5,070 bases of DNA from the NCBI GenBank assembly GCA_016875755.1, contig VGOX01000215.1, positions 1 through 5,070 of the forward strand, read 5' to 3'. Below the pieces are notes generated by a model. That model saw only the letters and a program-made list of their open reading frames with translations. It ran no database searches and was not told the DNA's origin. The position numbers and the translations under genes are program-made. This document shows, piece after piece, positions 1 through 5,070 of this stretch. Source of the stretch: Chloroflexota bacterium (lineage in GTDB: Bacteria; Chloroflexota; Anaerolineae; Anaerolineales; Villigracilaceae). Each line of letters opens with the position of its first letter. Positions within the stretch are counted from its first letter, which is position 1.

Positions 1-9
1 TCTGAACAT

Positions 10-73
10 GCGTTGATTGTATTAAATTTTTTCGGTTTTGACGAGGGTTGCTACCCTTTTTGCAGTGGAGTCA
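10..73 (+). other. Frame-displaced remnant of the NapC membrane anchor
   Basis: A NapC-type protein should have a hydrophobic helix just before EYTNSNEFCG. The frame used by the gene has TGA stops at 3-5 and 39-41, so it cannot supply one. Hydrophobic sequence is found in the other frames: ALIVL in frame 1 (10-24), then IFSVLTRVATLFAVE in frame 2 (26-70), with HTWEYTNSNEF following in frame 3 from 72. Each switch needs one surplus base. The first coincides with the AAATTTTTT run (24-32) and the second falls between about 56 and 72, where a CCCTTTTT run (54-61) is one candidate site. The pattern is what homopolymer indels would produce. The join is inferred by eye from hydrophobicity and family expectation. 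Confidence 0.5.
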
Positions 74-788
74 TACATGGGAATACACCAACTCAAATGA
101 ATTCTGCGGAACGGTCTGTCACACGATGCCCCCACAAAGCATTGTATTCGAGGAATCGCCCCACTCCAATGTCACCTGCGAAGAGTGTCATATCGGTCGA
201 GCCTCGTTCTTTGATCAGGCAATGCGTAAAACACAAGGCCTCAAAGAAGCCTATTATCAGATCTTCAACCTGTATGAATATCCGATTCGGGCAAAAGCGC
301 TGCGCCCTTCGGTGGAAACTTGTGAGAAATGCCATCGCCCCGAGACCTTTGCAGATGACAGCCTGCGTTTGTTCCATCGTTTTGAGGACGACAGCCTGAA
401 TACCGCCTCTACGGAATACATCATCATGAAAACGGGCGGAGGCGATGCCCGTACCGGAGAAGCGCAGGGAATCCACTGGCATATCGCAAACAAGGTCATG
501 TACTATTCCGCCGATGAACTGGGACAGGAAATCCCTTATGTACGTGTTTACAAAGATGATGGCACGTACACGGAATATGTTGACGTTGAATCCGGGTTCA
601 GACCGGAAGGCTTTAACGAAAGTCATCTCAAACCAATGGACTGCATCACCTGTCACAACCGGGTCACTCATGAATTCATGTTCCCGGCGGATGCTGTTGA
701 CCTTGCAATGTCGCGCGGTTTGATCGACCCCTCCATTCCCATGATCCACGAAAAAGCTGTTACCGCGCTGCAGGGGACTTATGAATAA
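48..788 (+). CDS. NapC/NirT-type cytochrome c, N-terminal tetraheme part (ends at premature stop)
   Basis: This is the N-terminal portion of a NapC/NirT/NrfH-like cytochrome, a family that oxidises menaquinol at the outer face of the membrane and feeds periplasmic partners. Counting from the TTG at 48, the heme motifs are CGTVCH (residues 20-25, a CX3CH variant), CEECH (44-48), CEKCH (92-96) and CITCH (199-203). The surroundings are typical of the family: EYTNSNEFCG before heme 1, HTMPP after it, CHIGRA at heme 2, and GIHWHI (about 141-146), whose histidines could be distal ligands. The TTG at 48 is only the first possible start after an in-frame TGA at 39-41. It has no properly spaced ribosome site and leaves no signal peptide, so the real start probably lies upstream of the window. 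The frame ends at TAA 786-788, and its continuation resumes directly after it. I am confident of the family and not of the start or of expression. Confidence 0.7.
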   Translation: MLPFLQWSHTWEYTNSNEFCGTVCHTMPPQSIVFEESPHSNVTCEECHIGRASFFDQAMRKTQGLKEAYYQIFNLYEYPIRAKALRPSVETCEKCHRPETFADDSLRLFHRFEDDSLNTASTEYIIMKTGGGDARTGEAQGIHWHIANKVMYYSADELGQEIPYVRVYKDDGTYTEYVDVESGFRPEGFNESHLKPMDCITCHNRVTHEFMFPADAVDLAMSRGLIDPSIPMIHEKAVTALQGTYE

Positions 789-800
789 CGCGAATCGGCA

Positions 801-1640
801 ATGGATGCCATTGCAGCTATTGAAGAAGATTACAAGCAAAATTATGTCGATTACTACGGTGAAAACGGACAAAAGATCGATCAGGCGGTGGCGGAAATTC
901 AGGCGATCTATGACCGCACGGTCTTCCATGAGCAAAAAATAGACCCGACGACCTATCCCGACAATCTGGGGCACATGAATTCGCCGGGTTGTTTCCGCTG
1001 TCATGGGGGCACCCATCTCAACGCGGAGAATGAAGCGATCCGCCTTGAATGCAACCTGTGTCATTCGATCCCGGTGGTGGCTGGCGCGCAGGATTTTCTG
1101 GTCAACATCGAGATCAGCAGCGGGCCCGAGCCAGAGTCCCACCTCAACCCAAATTGGATCAGCCTCCACAACCAGGCAGTAGGACCCTCATGCTCCAACT
1201 GCCACAGCGTCAGCGACCCTGGCGGGACAAGCAATACATCTTTTTGTTCGAACAGCGCCTGTCATGGGAATGTGTACACCTTTGCCGGGTTTGACGCCCC
1301 TGCCTTGCGCGAAATATTGAAAGCGCAGCTTCCCCCGCCTGAGCCTGCTCTTGAAATTCCAACCCTGACCGGTGACCCGACATTCGACAACTATATCGGC
1401 GTGCTCTTTGCCGTCAAATGCACGGGGTGTCATACAGAAGGAGATACGGCTCCTGACGGTTTGGATCTGTCCTCCTACGAGGCAAGCATGGAAGGCGGCG
1501 ATAATGGCGCTGTGATCATGCCCGGCAATGCGGAAGAAAGTATTCTGATACAAGTCCAATCCGGTGCTCACTTCAAGACCTTTACTTCCGATGAATTGGA
1601 GATCGTGAAACAATGGATCGATCTGGGCGCGCCCAGATAA
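801..1640 (+). CDS. C-terminal pentaheme part of the same NapC/NirT fusion, with terminal PSCyt1-like cytochrome domain
   Basis: This is the same frame as the preceding fragment; coding character begins right after the stop, at 789. The ATG at 801 is just the first internal methionine, with no Shine-Dalgarno sequence. Counted from it, heme motifs are CFRCH (residues 64-68), CNLCH (84-88), CSNCH (131-135), CSNSACH (149-155, a CX4CH variant) and CTGCH (207-211). A proline-rich linker (about 177-183) separates the first four from a small terminal domain. That domain has the pattern CTGCH, then LDLSSYEA, GG, VIMPGN, SIL and a final ELEIVKQWIDLGA, which resembles the cytochrome domain called PSCyt1 in planctomycete-type proteins. 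Translated alone it would lack a signal peptide, stay in the cytoplasm and not receive heme, so it is unlikely to be a functional separate protein. It has no further frameshift or stop, which implies very recent inactivation or a base-call error. Confidence 0.7.
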   Translation: MDAIAAIEEDYKQNYVDYYGENGQKIDQAVAEIQAIYDRTVFHEQKIDPTTYPDNLGHMNSPGCFRCHGGTHLNAENEAIRLECNLCHSIPVVAGAQDFLVNIEISSGPEPESHLNPNWISLHNQAVGPSCSNCHSVSDPGGTSNTSFCSNSACHGNVYTFAGFDAPALREILKAQLPPPEPALEIPTLTGDPTFDNYIGVLFAVKCTGCHTEGDTAPDGLDLSSYEASMEGGDNGAVIMPGNAEESILIQVQSGAHFKTFTSDELEIVKQWIDLGAPR

Positions 1641-1659
1641 AAGCATAACGATCATGAAC

Positions 1660-1702
1660 AACAAAAGGGACATTCGCAATCTCGGAATGTCCCTTTTGTT
1701 TT
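1660..1702 (+). terminator. Rho-independent terminator after the nonaheme cytochrome gene
   Basis: There is a perfect 16-bp inverted repeat: AACAAAAGGGACATTC (1660-1675) pairs with GAATGTCCCTTTTGTT (1685-1700) around a 9-base loop, followed by a T-rich tail running to 1702. It begins 20 bases after the TAA at 1638-1640. The A-rich 5' arm would give a U-rich tail on the opposite strand too, so it might work in both directions. It separates the cytochrome gene from the downstream operon. Confidence 0.9.
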
Positions 1703-1808
1703 AACCAAAGTTGACGGTCTTTTACCGCCACGGAAAAAATCCCACAAAATATGTCATAATTGATTACATTAAGCCCGCATGAAAATGACACCCTTCACTT
1801 GCCCGTAT

Positions 1809-1838
1809 TTGACTTTGTCGGTACGATTCCGCTATTCT
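1809..1838 (+). promoter_or_regulatory. Candidate sigma70-type promoter of the cytochrome/Fe-S/NrfD operon
   Basis: TTGACT (1809-1814, five of six to the -35 consensus) lies 18 bases before TATTCT (1833-1838, four of six, keeping the key T, A and final T). Transcription would begin near 1845, giving a leader of about 25 bases before the ATG at 1869. It sits downstream of the previous terminator, as an independent operon would need. The motif match is by eye. A TTGACG at 1711-1716 and a CATAAT at 1755-1760 also occur upstream but are too far apart (38 bases) to form one promoter. Confidence 0.5.
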
Positions 1839-1856
1839 TAAGAAGAGATTAATACC

Positions 1857-1864
1857 GGAGGAAG
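1857..1864 (+). promoter_or_regulatory. Strong ribosome binding site of the heptaheme cytochrome gene
   Basis: GGAGGAAG lies four bases before the ATG at 1869, with the GGAGG core about seven bases away. This is good Shine-Dalgarno spacing and supports the chosen start. Confidence 0.8.
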
Positions 1865-1868
1865 CAAC

Positions 1869-2672
1869 ATGACCAAACAGCATAATTCCATAAAGCACGG
1901 CTTTGTATTTCTGACTCTTGCATTGTTCATTGCCATGCTTGGGCTTCTGCTATTTGCCCCCAACCAGAATGCGCGCGCGCTGGATGCGCATCCGCAGGCG
2001 GATACCGATGATTGCGCCGAATGCCATTCGCAAATGGTCGAGCACTGGGAAGTGAGCGCTCATGGCTCCGTCCCCATCAATTGCGAGACCTGTCATATCA
2101 TTCTGCCGGGAGAGGGAGAAGAGCACCCTGAACTTCGATATTCCACGGAACGTGAAGAGCTTACCTGCGGTACCTGTCATACTGATTATTACACAGAGTG
2201 GTATGGCGGTCAGCATAACGAGCTCAATATGAACTGCGCCACCTGCCACGAGCCGCATTCCCAACAGCAAATATTGATCGGAAACAGGGTAACGACCTGT
2301 GAAAACTGCCACCAAAAGCAGGTGAACTCCGGGCACGAGTCGACCCATGTTGCCGCTGGTGCAACCTGCGCGACCTGTCACATTCAGAATGAAAGCGGAC
2401 ATGCCTTCAAAGCCACGCTCTCAACCTGTAGAGAGTGTCACTCCGATATTCATGAAGCAAACCGCCTTTTGACAATTGAGAATTTCGTCAATGAGGAGGC
2501 GCTGCCGGATGCGGAGGAAATGCCCGAAGAGGTTGAAGCAAGCCAGCCCGAGGAAAGAGGCGGGGTGAAACTTCCATCCTGGTTGTTGTTGGTCGTTGGT
2601 CTGTTGCTTGGCGGTGGTGTGGTGTGGGTGATTATCGGCAAAGACCCCGGCACGCCTACCGAAGAGAAATAA
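1869..2672 (+). CDS. Heptaheme c-type cytochrome with C-terminal membrane anchor
   Basis: This is a 267-residue exported multiheme cytochrome, the presumed periplasmic electron carrier of the complex encoded with the next two genes. The N-terminus has a basic start (KQHNSIKH), a hydrophobic stretch (about 11-30) and a possible signal peptidase site after ARA (35-37); it could instead remain as an anchor. Seven canonical CXXCH motifs follow, with first cysteines at 49, 72, 100, 123, 144, 167 and 187. Additional histidines (such as 59-65, 116, 130, 156, 160, 178 and 195) could serve as distal ligands. An acidic low-complexity linker (about 209-230) leads to a second hydrophobic helix (about 236-256) with a short tail, so the heme domain is tethered at its C-terminus. 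The role resembles the cytochrome subunits of Qrc, Act or Nrf systems, but I cannot assign it to one of them. The start is fixed by a strong ribosome site and the gap to the next gene is 24 bases. Confidence 0.88.
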   Translation: MTKQHNSIKHGFVFLTLALFIAMLGLLLFAPNQNARALDAHPQADTDDCAECHSQMVEHWEVSAHGSVPINCETCHIILPGEGEEHPELRYSTEREELTCGTCHTDYYTEWYGGQHNELNMNCATCHEPHSQQQILIGNRVTTCENCHQKQVNSGHESTHVAAGATCATCHIQNESGHAFKATLSTCRECHSDIHEANRLLTIENFVNEEALPDAEEMPEEVEASQPEERGGVKLPSWLLLVVGLLLGGGVVWVIIGKDPGTPTEEK

Positions 2673-2685
2673 CTTTAGCGGACCT

Positions 2686-2690
2686 GGAGG
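2686..2690 (+). promoter_or_regulatory. Ribosome binding site of the Fe-S protein gene, inside a small inverted repeat
   Basis: GGAGG lies six bases before the ATG at 2697, in the 24-base gap after the cytochrome gene. It is embedded in GACCTGGAGGTC (2681-2692), where GACC can pair with GGTC over a 4-base loop. So short a stem would be weak, and any effect on translation is speculative. Confidence 0.7.
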
Positions 2691-2696
2691 TCTATT

Positions 2697-3527
2697 ATGG
2701 CAGACTCTACTAACAAAGATGTGGAGAAGAATGTATCTCGGCGCGACCTACTCAAGGTAGGAGCGGCAATCCTTGGTGCGACCGGGTTGACGCAGCTTTT
2801 CAGCCTAAACTCGCTTCAAGTTCGTGGCAAGGAAATCCCTGACGAAGGCGGGCGTAAATGGGGCATGTTGATCGATATCAACAAGTGCATTGGCTGTAAC
2901 TACTGCACATACGCATGTCAGGCGGTCAATAACCTTGCCGATGATATGTTGTATAACGTTGTCACTGCGGAAGAGACCCAGTCTGGCGAGGAGTACTTCC
3001 TTTCACGCCCATGTATGCAGTGTGCCGAAGCGCCTTGTGTGCATGTCTGCCCGGTGGAAGCAACCTATTACCGCCCCGACGGCATTGTGGAAATGAATTA
3101 TGACCGTTGTATTGGCTGCCGATATTGCCAGGTGGCATGTCCGTATGGCGCGCGTGTGTTCAATTGGAAAGATCCCATTGAACTCAGCCCGAAATCGCCC
3201 GATTTTGGCGTGGCTGAGGTGGAGAACCGCCCGCGCGGTGTAGTGGAGAAGTGCCATTTCTGCTCCCACCGTATCGATAGAGGCTTGGAATACGGGCTTA
3301 CCCCCGGCGTCGATCGTGAAGCCACCCCGGCTTGTGTGGTGGTTTGCCCAACTGGGGCGCGTGTCTTTGGCGACTTGAACGATGTTGAAAGCCCCGTATC
3401 GAAAGCGCGCGAGGAGGCGATTGTAACCCTGCGCCTGCGCGAAGAACTCAGCACCGAGCCGCGCGTTTACTATATTCCCCCGACTACGAAGAAAACAGGG
3501 CCGTTTGCCGGGGAAGGAGAATCTTAG
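2697..3527 (+). CDS. Tat-exported ferredoxin-like protein with four [4Fe-4S] clusters (NrfC/HybA/DmsB-like)
   Basis: This is the electron-transfer subunit that would sit on the periplasmic face of the NrfD-type membrane protein and wire it to the heptaheme cytochrome. The N-terminus carries a twin-arginine signal, SRRDLLK (residues 14-20), followed by a hydrophobic stretch (about 20-38), so it is exported already folded with its clusters. Sixteen cysteines form the full set of four ferredoxin-like clusters: CIGCNYCTYAC (64-74), CMQC with PCVHVCP (106-119), CIGCRYCQVACPYGA (138-152), and CHFC (186-189) with CVVVCP (213-218). The 276-residue length suits NrfC or HybA-type subunits. A tail after about 225 has no cluster motif. 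It is in an operon, 24 bases after the cytochrome and 3 bases before the NrfD gene. The sequence cannot say which physiological system it serves, so I give no symbol. Confidence 0.92.
   Translation: MADSTNKDVEKNVSRRDLLKVGAAILGATGLTQLFSLNSLQVRGKEIPDEGGRKWGMLIDINKCIGCNYCTYACQAVNNLADDMLYNVVTAEETQSGEEYFLSRPCMQCAEAPCVHVCPVEATYYRPDGIVEMNYDRCIGCRYCQVACPYGARVFNWKDPIELSPKSPDFGVAEVENRPRGVVEKCHFCSHRIDRGLEYGLTPGVDREATPACVVVCPTGARVFGDLNDVESPVSKAREEAIVTLRLREELSTEPRVYYIPPTTKKTGPFAGEGES
3512..3520 (+). promoter_or_regulatory. Ribosome binding site of the NrfD-type gene
   Basis: GGAAGGAGA lies within the last codons of the Fe-S protein gene, ten bases before the ATG at 3531. With only three bases between TAG (3525-3527) and this ATG, translation of the two genes is probably coupled. 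This supports the chosen start. Confidence 0.75.
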
Positions 3528-3530
3528 ACC

Positions 3531-4796
3531 ATGCTTCCCGATATTCATTGCCCCACGATTAAGCTTGGCAAGCGCTCCATCGTTGTCTTTCCGTATTGGA
3601 TCGGACTGCTCATACTTGGTCTATTGTTCGGACTTGTAGGCGCTTTCATTGTCCTGCGAGATGGCTTGCATGTGACAGGGCTTTCCAATGCCATCCCCTG
3701 GGGATTGTGGATCTCCATCGACCTGTCTGCCATCGCCATGGGCGGCAGCGCCTTTGTATTTGGTGTGATCGTTTACATTTTGCGCATCAAACGCTTTGAA
3801 GCCATCGGAAAACTGGCTGTATTGCTCGGTTTCCTAGGCTACTCCACGGCAGGAATGGTACTGCTCTTCGACCTCGGTCGTCCACTCCGTTTTTGGCACC
3901 CGGTCGTATACTGGCAGCCCCACTCCCTGCTCTGGGAAGTGACCATGTGTGTGGTGCTCTATCTTTCCGTGCTTATGGCAGAATTGCTGCCGATCGTCCT
4001 TGAACACCCACTCTTCAAGACCCACCCCTGGCTTACTCGTTACAAAGCCCTTGGCTCTCTAATGGAACGGGCACATTCTTTCGCACACTCGCTTCACAAG
4101 GCGGGCCCGGTCCTTGCTGTTGCCGGGTTAACCCTCTCGCTGCTGCATCAGGCATCCCTTGGCGCCACTTACTCGGTGCTTGCCGGGCGCGGAATTTGGT
4201 TCAACCAAAGCGCGCCGGTGCAATTCGTCTTCTCTGCCATGAGCGGCGGCATTGCCCTGCTCTTTATCACCAGCGTTTTTGTCTTTCGTGTCATGCGCCC
4301 GGGCACGGTCAGCGACTCTGCGATTTACGATGTTGCACGGCTTACAGGCGGCATTACCCTGTTACTGACCTACCTGCGTGTGTGGGATTGGGCAGTGACA
4401 AACTATTACAGCTTTGACCGCGAGGTCTTCCTGCAAACCCAAATACTGGATACCATAGCCCCCTACTCGCTCACCTTCTGGCTGGGGCAGGCACTTTTGC
4501 CGGTCATTGCAGGGTCTGTATTGCTGGCAGCCAAAAGCATCAAGAACTTCCGTTACCTCATGCTGGCAGCCGTCATCCCGATCCTCGCCGCCATCATCAC
4601 GCGCTGGAATTACAACTTCGCCGGTCTGATTGCCTCCATCTCCTACGATCCCTTCACGCCGGGCATCATTTTGAATTCCTACACCCCCACCTGGGTCGAA
4701 TTCTCTGTGGGAACGCTGGTGATCTGCTACTGGCTGCTCGCTTTCAGCCTTGCAGCCCGGTACCTGCCGTTCAGCTCTGGTCATGACCATCATTAG
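3531..4796 (+). CDS. NrfD/HybB-family polytopic membrane protein, quinone-binding subunit
   Basis: This is the 421-residue integral membrane subunit that would exchange electrons between the menaquinone pool and the Fe-S protein encoded just upstream. About ten hydrophobic segments are visible, roughly at 17-41, 59-84, 94-114, 131-155, 186-210, 228-253, 268-288, 311-334, 341-358 and 388-412. Motifs recall the HybB/NrfD/PsrC family: GLHVTGLSNAIPWGLW (45-60), DLGRPLRFWHP (114-124), WEV (135-137), LHQASLG (205-211), TRWNYNFAG (357-365) and PTWVEFS (386-392), which carries a conserved-type glutamate. The length is slightly above the ~390 residues usual for HybB. The tail SSGHDHH is rich in histidine. 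It is the last gene of the operon, followed by a strong terminator. The family is clear. The direction of electron flow (quinol oxidation or quinone reduction) and any proton translocation are not visible from sequence. Confidence 0.92.
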   Translation: MLPDIHCPTIKLGKRSIVVFPYWIGLLILGLLFGLVGAFIVLRDGLHVTGLSNAIPWGLWISIDLSAIAMGGSAFVFGVIVYILRIKRFEAIGKLAVLLGFLGYSTAGMVLLFDLGRPLRFWHPVVYWQPHSLLWEVTMCVVLYLSVLMAELLPIVLEHPLFKTHPWLTRYKALGSLMERAHSFAHSLHKAGPVLAVAGLTLSLLHQASLGATYSVLAGRGIWFNQSAPVQFVFSAMSGGIALLFITSVFVFRVMRPGTVSDSAIYDVARLTGGITLLLTYLRVWDWAVTNYYSFDREVFLQTQILDTIAPYSLTFWLGQALLPVIAGSVLLAAKSIKNFRYLMLAAVIPILAAIITRWNYNFAGLIASISYDPFTPGIILNSYTPTWVEFSVGTLVICYWLLAFSLAARYLPFSSGHDHH

Positions 4797-4811
4797 GTTG
4801 ACTTAACAACC

Positions 4812-4853
4812 AAACGTCCAAAGGATGCAAATTTCCTTTGGACGTTTTTTTTT
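4812..4853 (+). terminator. Rho-independent terminator of the cytochrome/Fe-S/NrfD operon
   Basis: AAACGTCCAAAGGA (4812-4825) pairs perfectly with TCCTTTGGACGTTT (4834-4847): 14 bp around an 8-base loop, running into nine T (4845-4853). It starts 16 bases after the stop codon of the NrfD-type gene and marks the operon end. Confidence 0.93.
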
Positions 4854-5012
4854 GGGATGAAGCGCATCTTTCCCCGCTCGAGCCTGATTCACCACTGAAA
4901 CTATCTCTTCGCGTGAGGAACTCTTCCAGATAATTGTATTTTTCACAAGTTATCCTATTACATCGTAAAGTAAGTTTTTGACAAAAGTGGGTGTCTGGTA
5001 GAAAATAGCCAG
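4854..5012 (+). other. Non-coding gap between operon terminator and edge ORF
   Basis: There are about 160 bases with no convincing ORF, RNA gene or repeat. The left part is ordinary mixed sequence. From about 4931 it becomes AT-rich, ending in the promoter-like TTGACA. TTTTGACAAAA (4976-4986) is a perfect palindrome around a single base. If the following ORF is a transposase, the left end of that element should lie within this gap, but I cannot place it. Confidence 0.5.
4978..5006 (+). promoter_or_regulatory. Candidate promoter of the gene at the right edge
   Basis: A perfect -35 hexamer TTGACA (4978-4983) is followed after 17 bases by GAAAAT (5001-5006), four of six to the -10 consensus. 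TAGAAA (4999-5004) is an alternative at 15 bases. With the first choice, transcription would start at or next to the ATG at 5013, suggesting a leaderless message; no Shine-Dalgarno sequence is seen there. TCTGG (4994-4998) and CCAGA (5009-5013) form a small inverted repeat around the -10. Confidence 0.35.
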
Positions 5013-5070
5013 ATGAACAAACAACACATACAACTCAGTCCAATAGATCGAGAATATCTCGAAGCCTTGA
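5013..5070 (+). CDS. Start of an ORF cut by the window edge, possibly an IS630-type transposase
   Basis: Nineteen codons are visible from ATG 5013 and the frame is open at the edge. The peptide begins MNKQHIQLSPIDREYLEAL. A short polar start, then a hydrophobic residue, LS, an acidic DRE and LEAL matches how many IS630-family (DDE) transposases begin, just before a KG...RA...LL segment and a helix-turn-helix domain. None of that downstream part is in view, so the assignment rests on a short resemblance. Other helix-turn-helix proteins are possible. The preceding bases contain a promoter-like sequence but no ribosome site, which would fit an insertion sequence gene or a leaderless message. No terminal inverted repeat can be tested without the other end. 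Confidence 0.4.
   Translation, partial: MNKQHIQLSPIDREYLEAL

Larger units (their letters stand above)
48..1640 (+). pseudogene. Interrupted nine-heme NapC/NirT cytochrome c fusion (composite)
   Basis: The frame with codons starting at 48, 51 and so on runs from 48 to 1640 with one break, a TAA at 786-788. Protein sequence on both sides belongs to one product. Before the stop it reads LQGTYE; after it, RESAMDAIAAIEEDY continues the helical linker expected between the NapC-like domain and the next heme domain. Changing TAA to TCA (Ser) would restore one ORF of about 530 codons. Nine heme motifs are preserved: four before and five after the stop. The 5' end is also damaged, because the hydrophobic anchor expected ahead of the first heme lies in other frames (bases 10-73). 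The intact protein would be a membrane-anchored periplasmic quinol dehydrogenase or electron conduit. Whether this is true gene decay or sequence error cannot be decided here. The rest of the window has clean reading frames, which argues mildly against a generally error-prone assembly. Confidence 0.75.

Noticed and set aside
13..399. Plus-strand open frame overlapping the start of the cytochrome gene
   Set aside because: Beyond the first few hydrophobic codons it is an out-of-frame reading of the NapC-like sequence with no family features; only its start is used, as part of the displaced anchor.
786..788. Programmed readthrough or recoding of the TAA
   Set aside because: There is no known amino acid insertion at UAA in this kind of bacterium and no visible recoding structure; mutation or base error is simpler.
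781..943. ATG at 781 overlapping the stop region as a coupled start for a downstream gene
   Set aside because: It opens a different frame, gives a peptide without family resemblance, and does not reach the heme domains.
93..1169. Long open frame on the minus strand (358 codons) opposite the cytochrome gene
   Set aside because: It is the antisense shadow of a conserved multiheme coding frame, spans the nonsense site, and shows no recognisable domain or ribosome site.
1711..1760. TTGACG (1711-1716) with CATAAT (1755-1760) as a promoter
   Set aside because: The 38-base spacer is far beyond the usual 16-18 bases and nothing suitable lies at the correct distance from either hexamer.
1760..1773. 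FNR-like site TTGATTACATTAAG upstream of the operon
   Set aside because: The left half matches TTGAT but the right half fits only two of five positions of ATCAA, so anaerobic FNR/CRP-type control is not supported.
1..5070. CRISPR arrays, tRNA or rRNA genes, riboswitches
   Set aside because: No spaced direct repeats, cloverleaf-like sequence or rRNA-like stretches were seen in reading the window; the two intergenic gaps are short and mostly explained by terminators and promoters.

Overview
The window reads as part of a chromosome or metagenome contig from an anaerobic or facultative bacterium, most likely Chloroflexota (Anaerolineae-like). That placement rests on my memory of the NapC/NirT fusion architecture and of NrfD-type modules in that group; no search was run. 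Every gene I can support lies on the + strand. The theme is periplasmic electron transfer by multiheme c-type cytochromes linked to the quinone pool.

Region 1 (1-1640): a large NapC/NirT-type multiheme cytochrome c with nine heme-binding motifs, fused to a C-terminal cytochrome domain. As given it is broken. A single in-frame TAA at 786-788 splits it into a 4-heme and a 5-heme part in the same frame. Its N-terminal membrane anchor is readable only by changing frame twice within the first ~75 bases. It is either a recent pseudogene or carries assembly errors. A strong intrinsic terminator (1660-1702) closes it.

Region 2 (1641-1868): an intergenic stretch with that terminator, then a plausible sigma70-type promoter (1809-1838) and a strong ribosome binding site for the next operon.

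Region 3 (1869-4796): a tight three-gene operon. It encodes a 7-heme cytochrome c with an N-terminal signal/anchor and a C-terminal membrane helix, a twin-arginine-exported ferredoxin-like protein with sixteen cluster cysteines (four [4Fe-4S]), and a ten-helix NrfD/HybB-type quinone-binding membrane protein. Together they look like a membrane complex passing electrons between (mena)quinol and periplasmic heme or Fe-S carriers, of the Nrf/Qrc/Act/Hmc kind, but with no molybdopterin or other catalytic subunit in view. A perfect 14-bp-stem terminator (4812-4853) ends it.

Region 4 (4854-5070): about 160 non-coding bases, then the first 19 codons of an ORF running off the window edge. Its start resembles IS630-family transposases, so a mobile element may border the operon.
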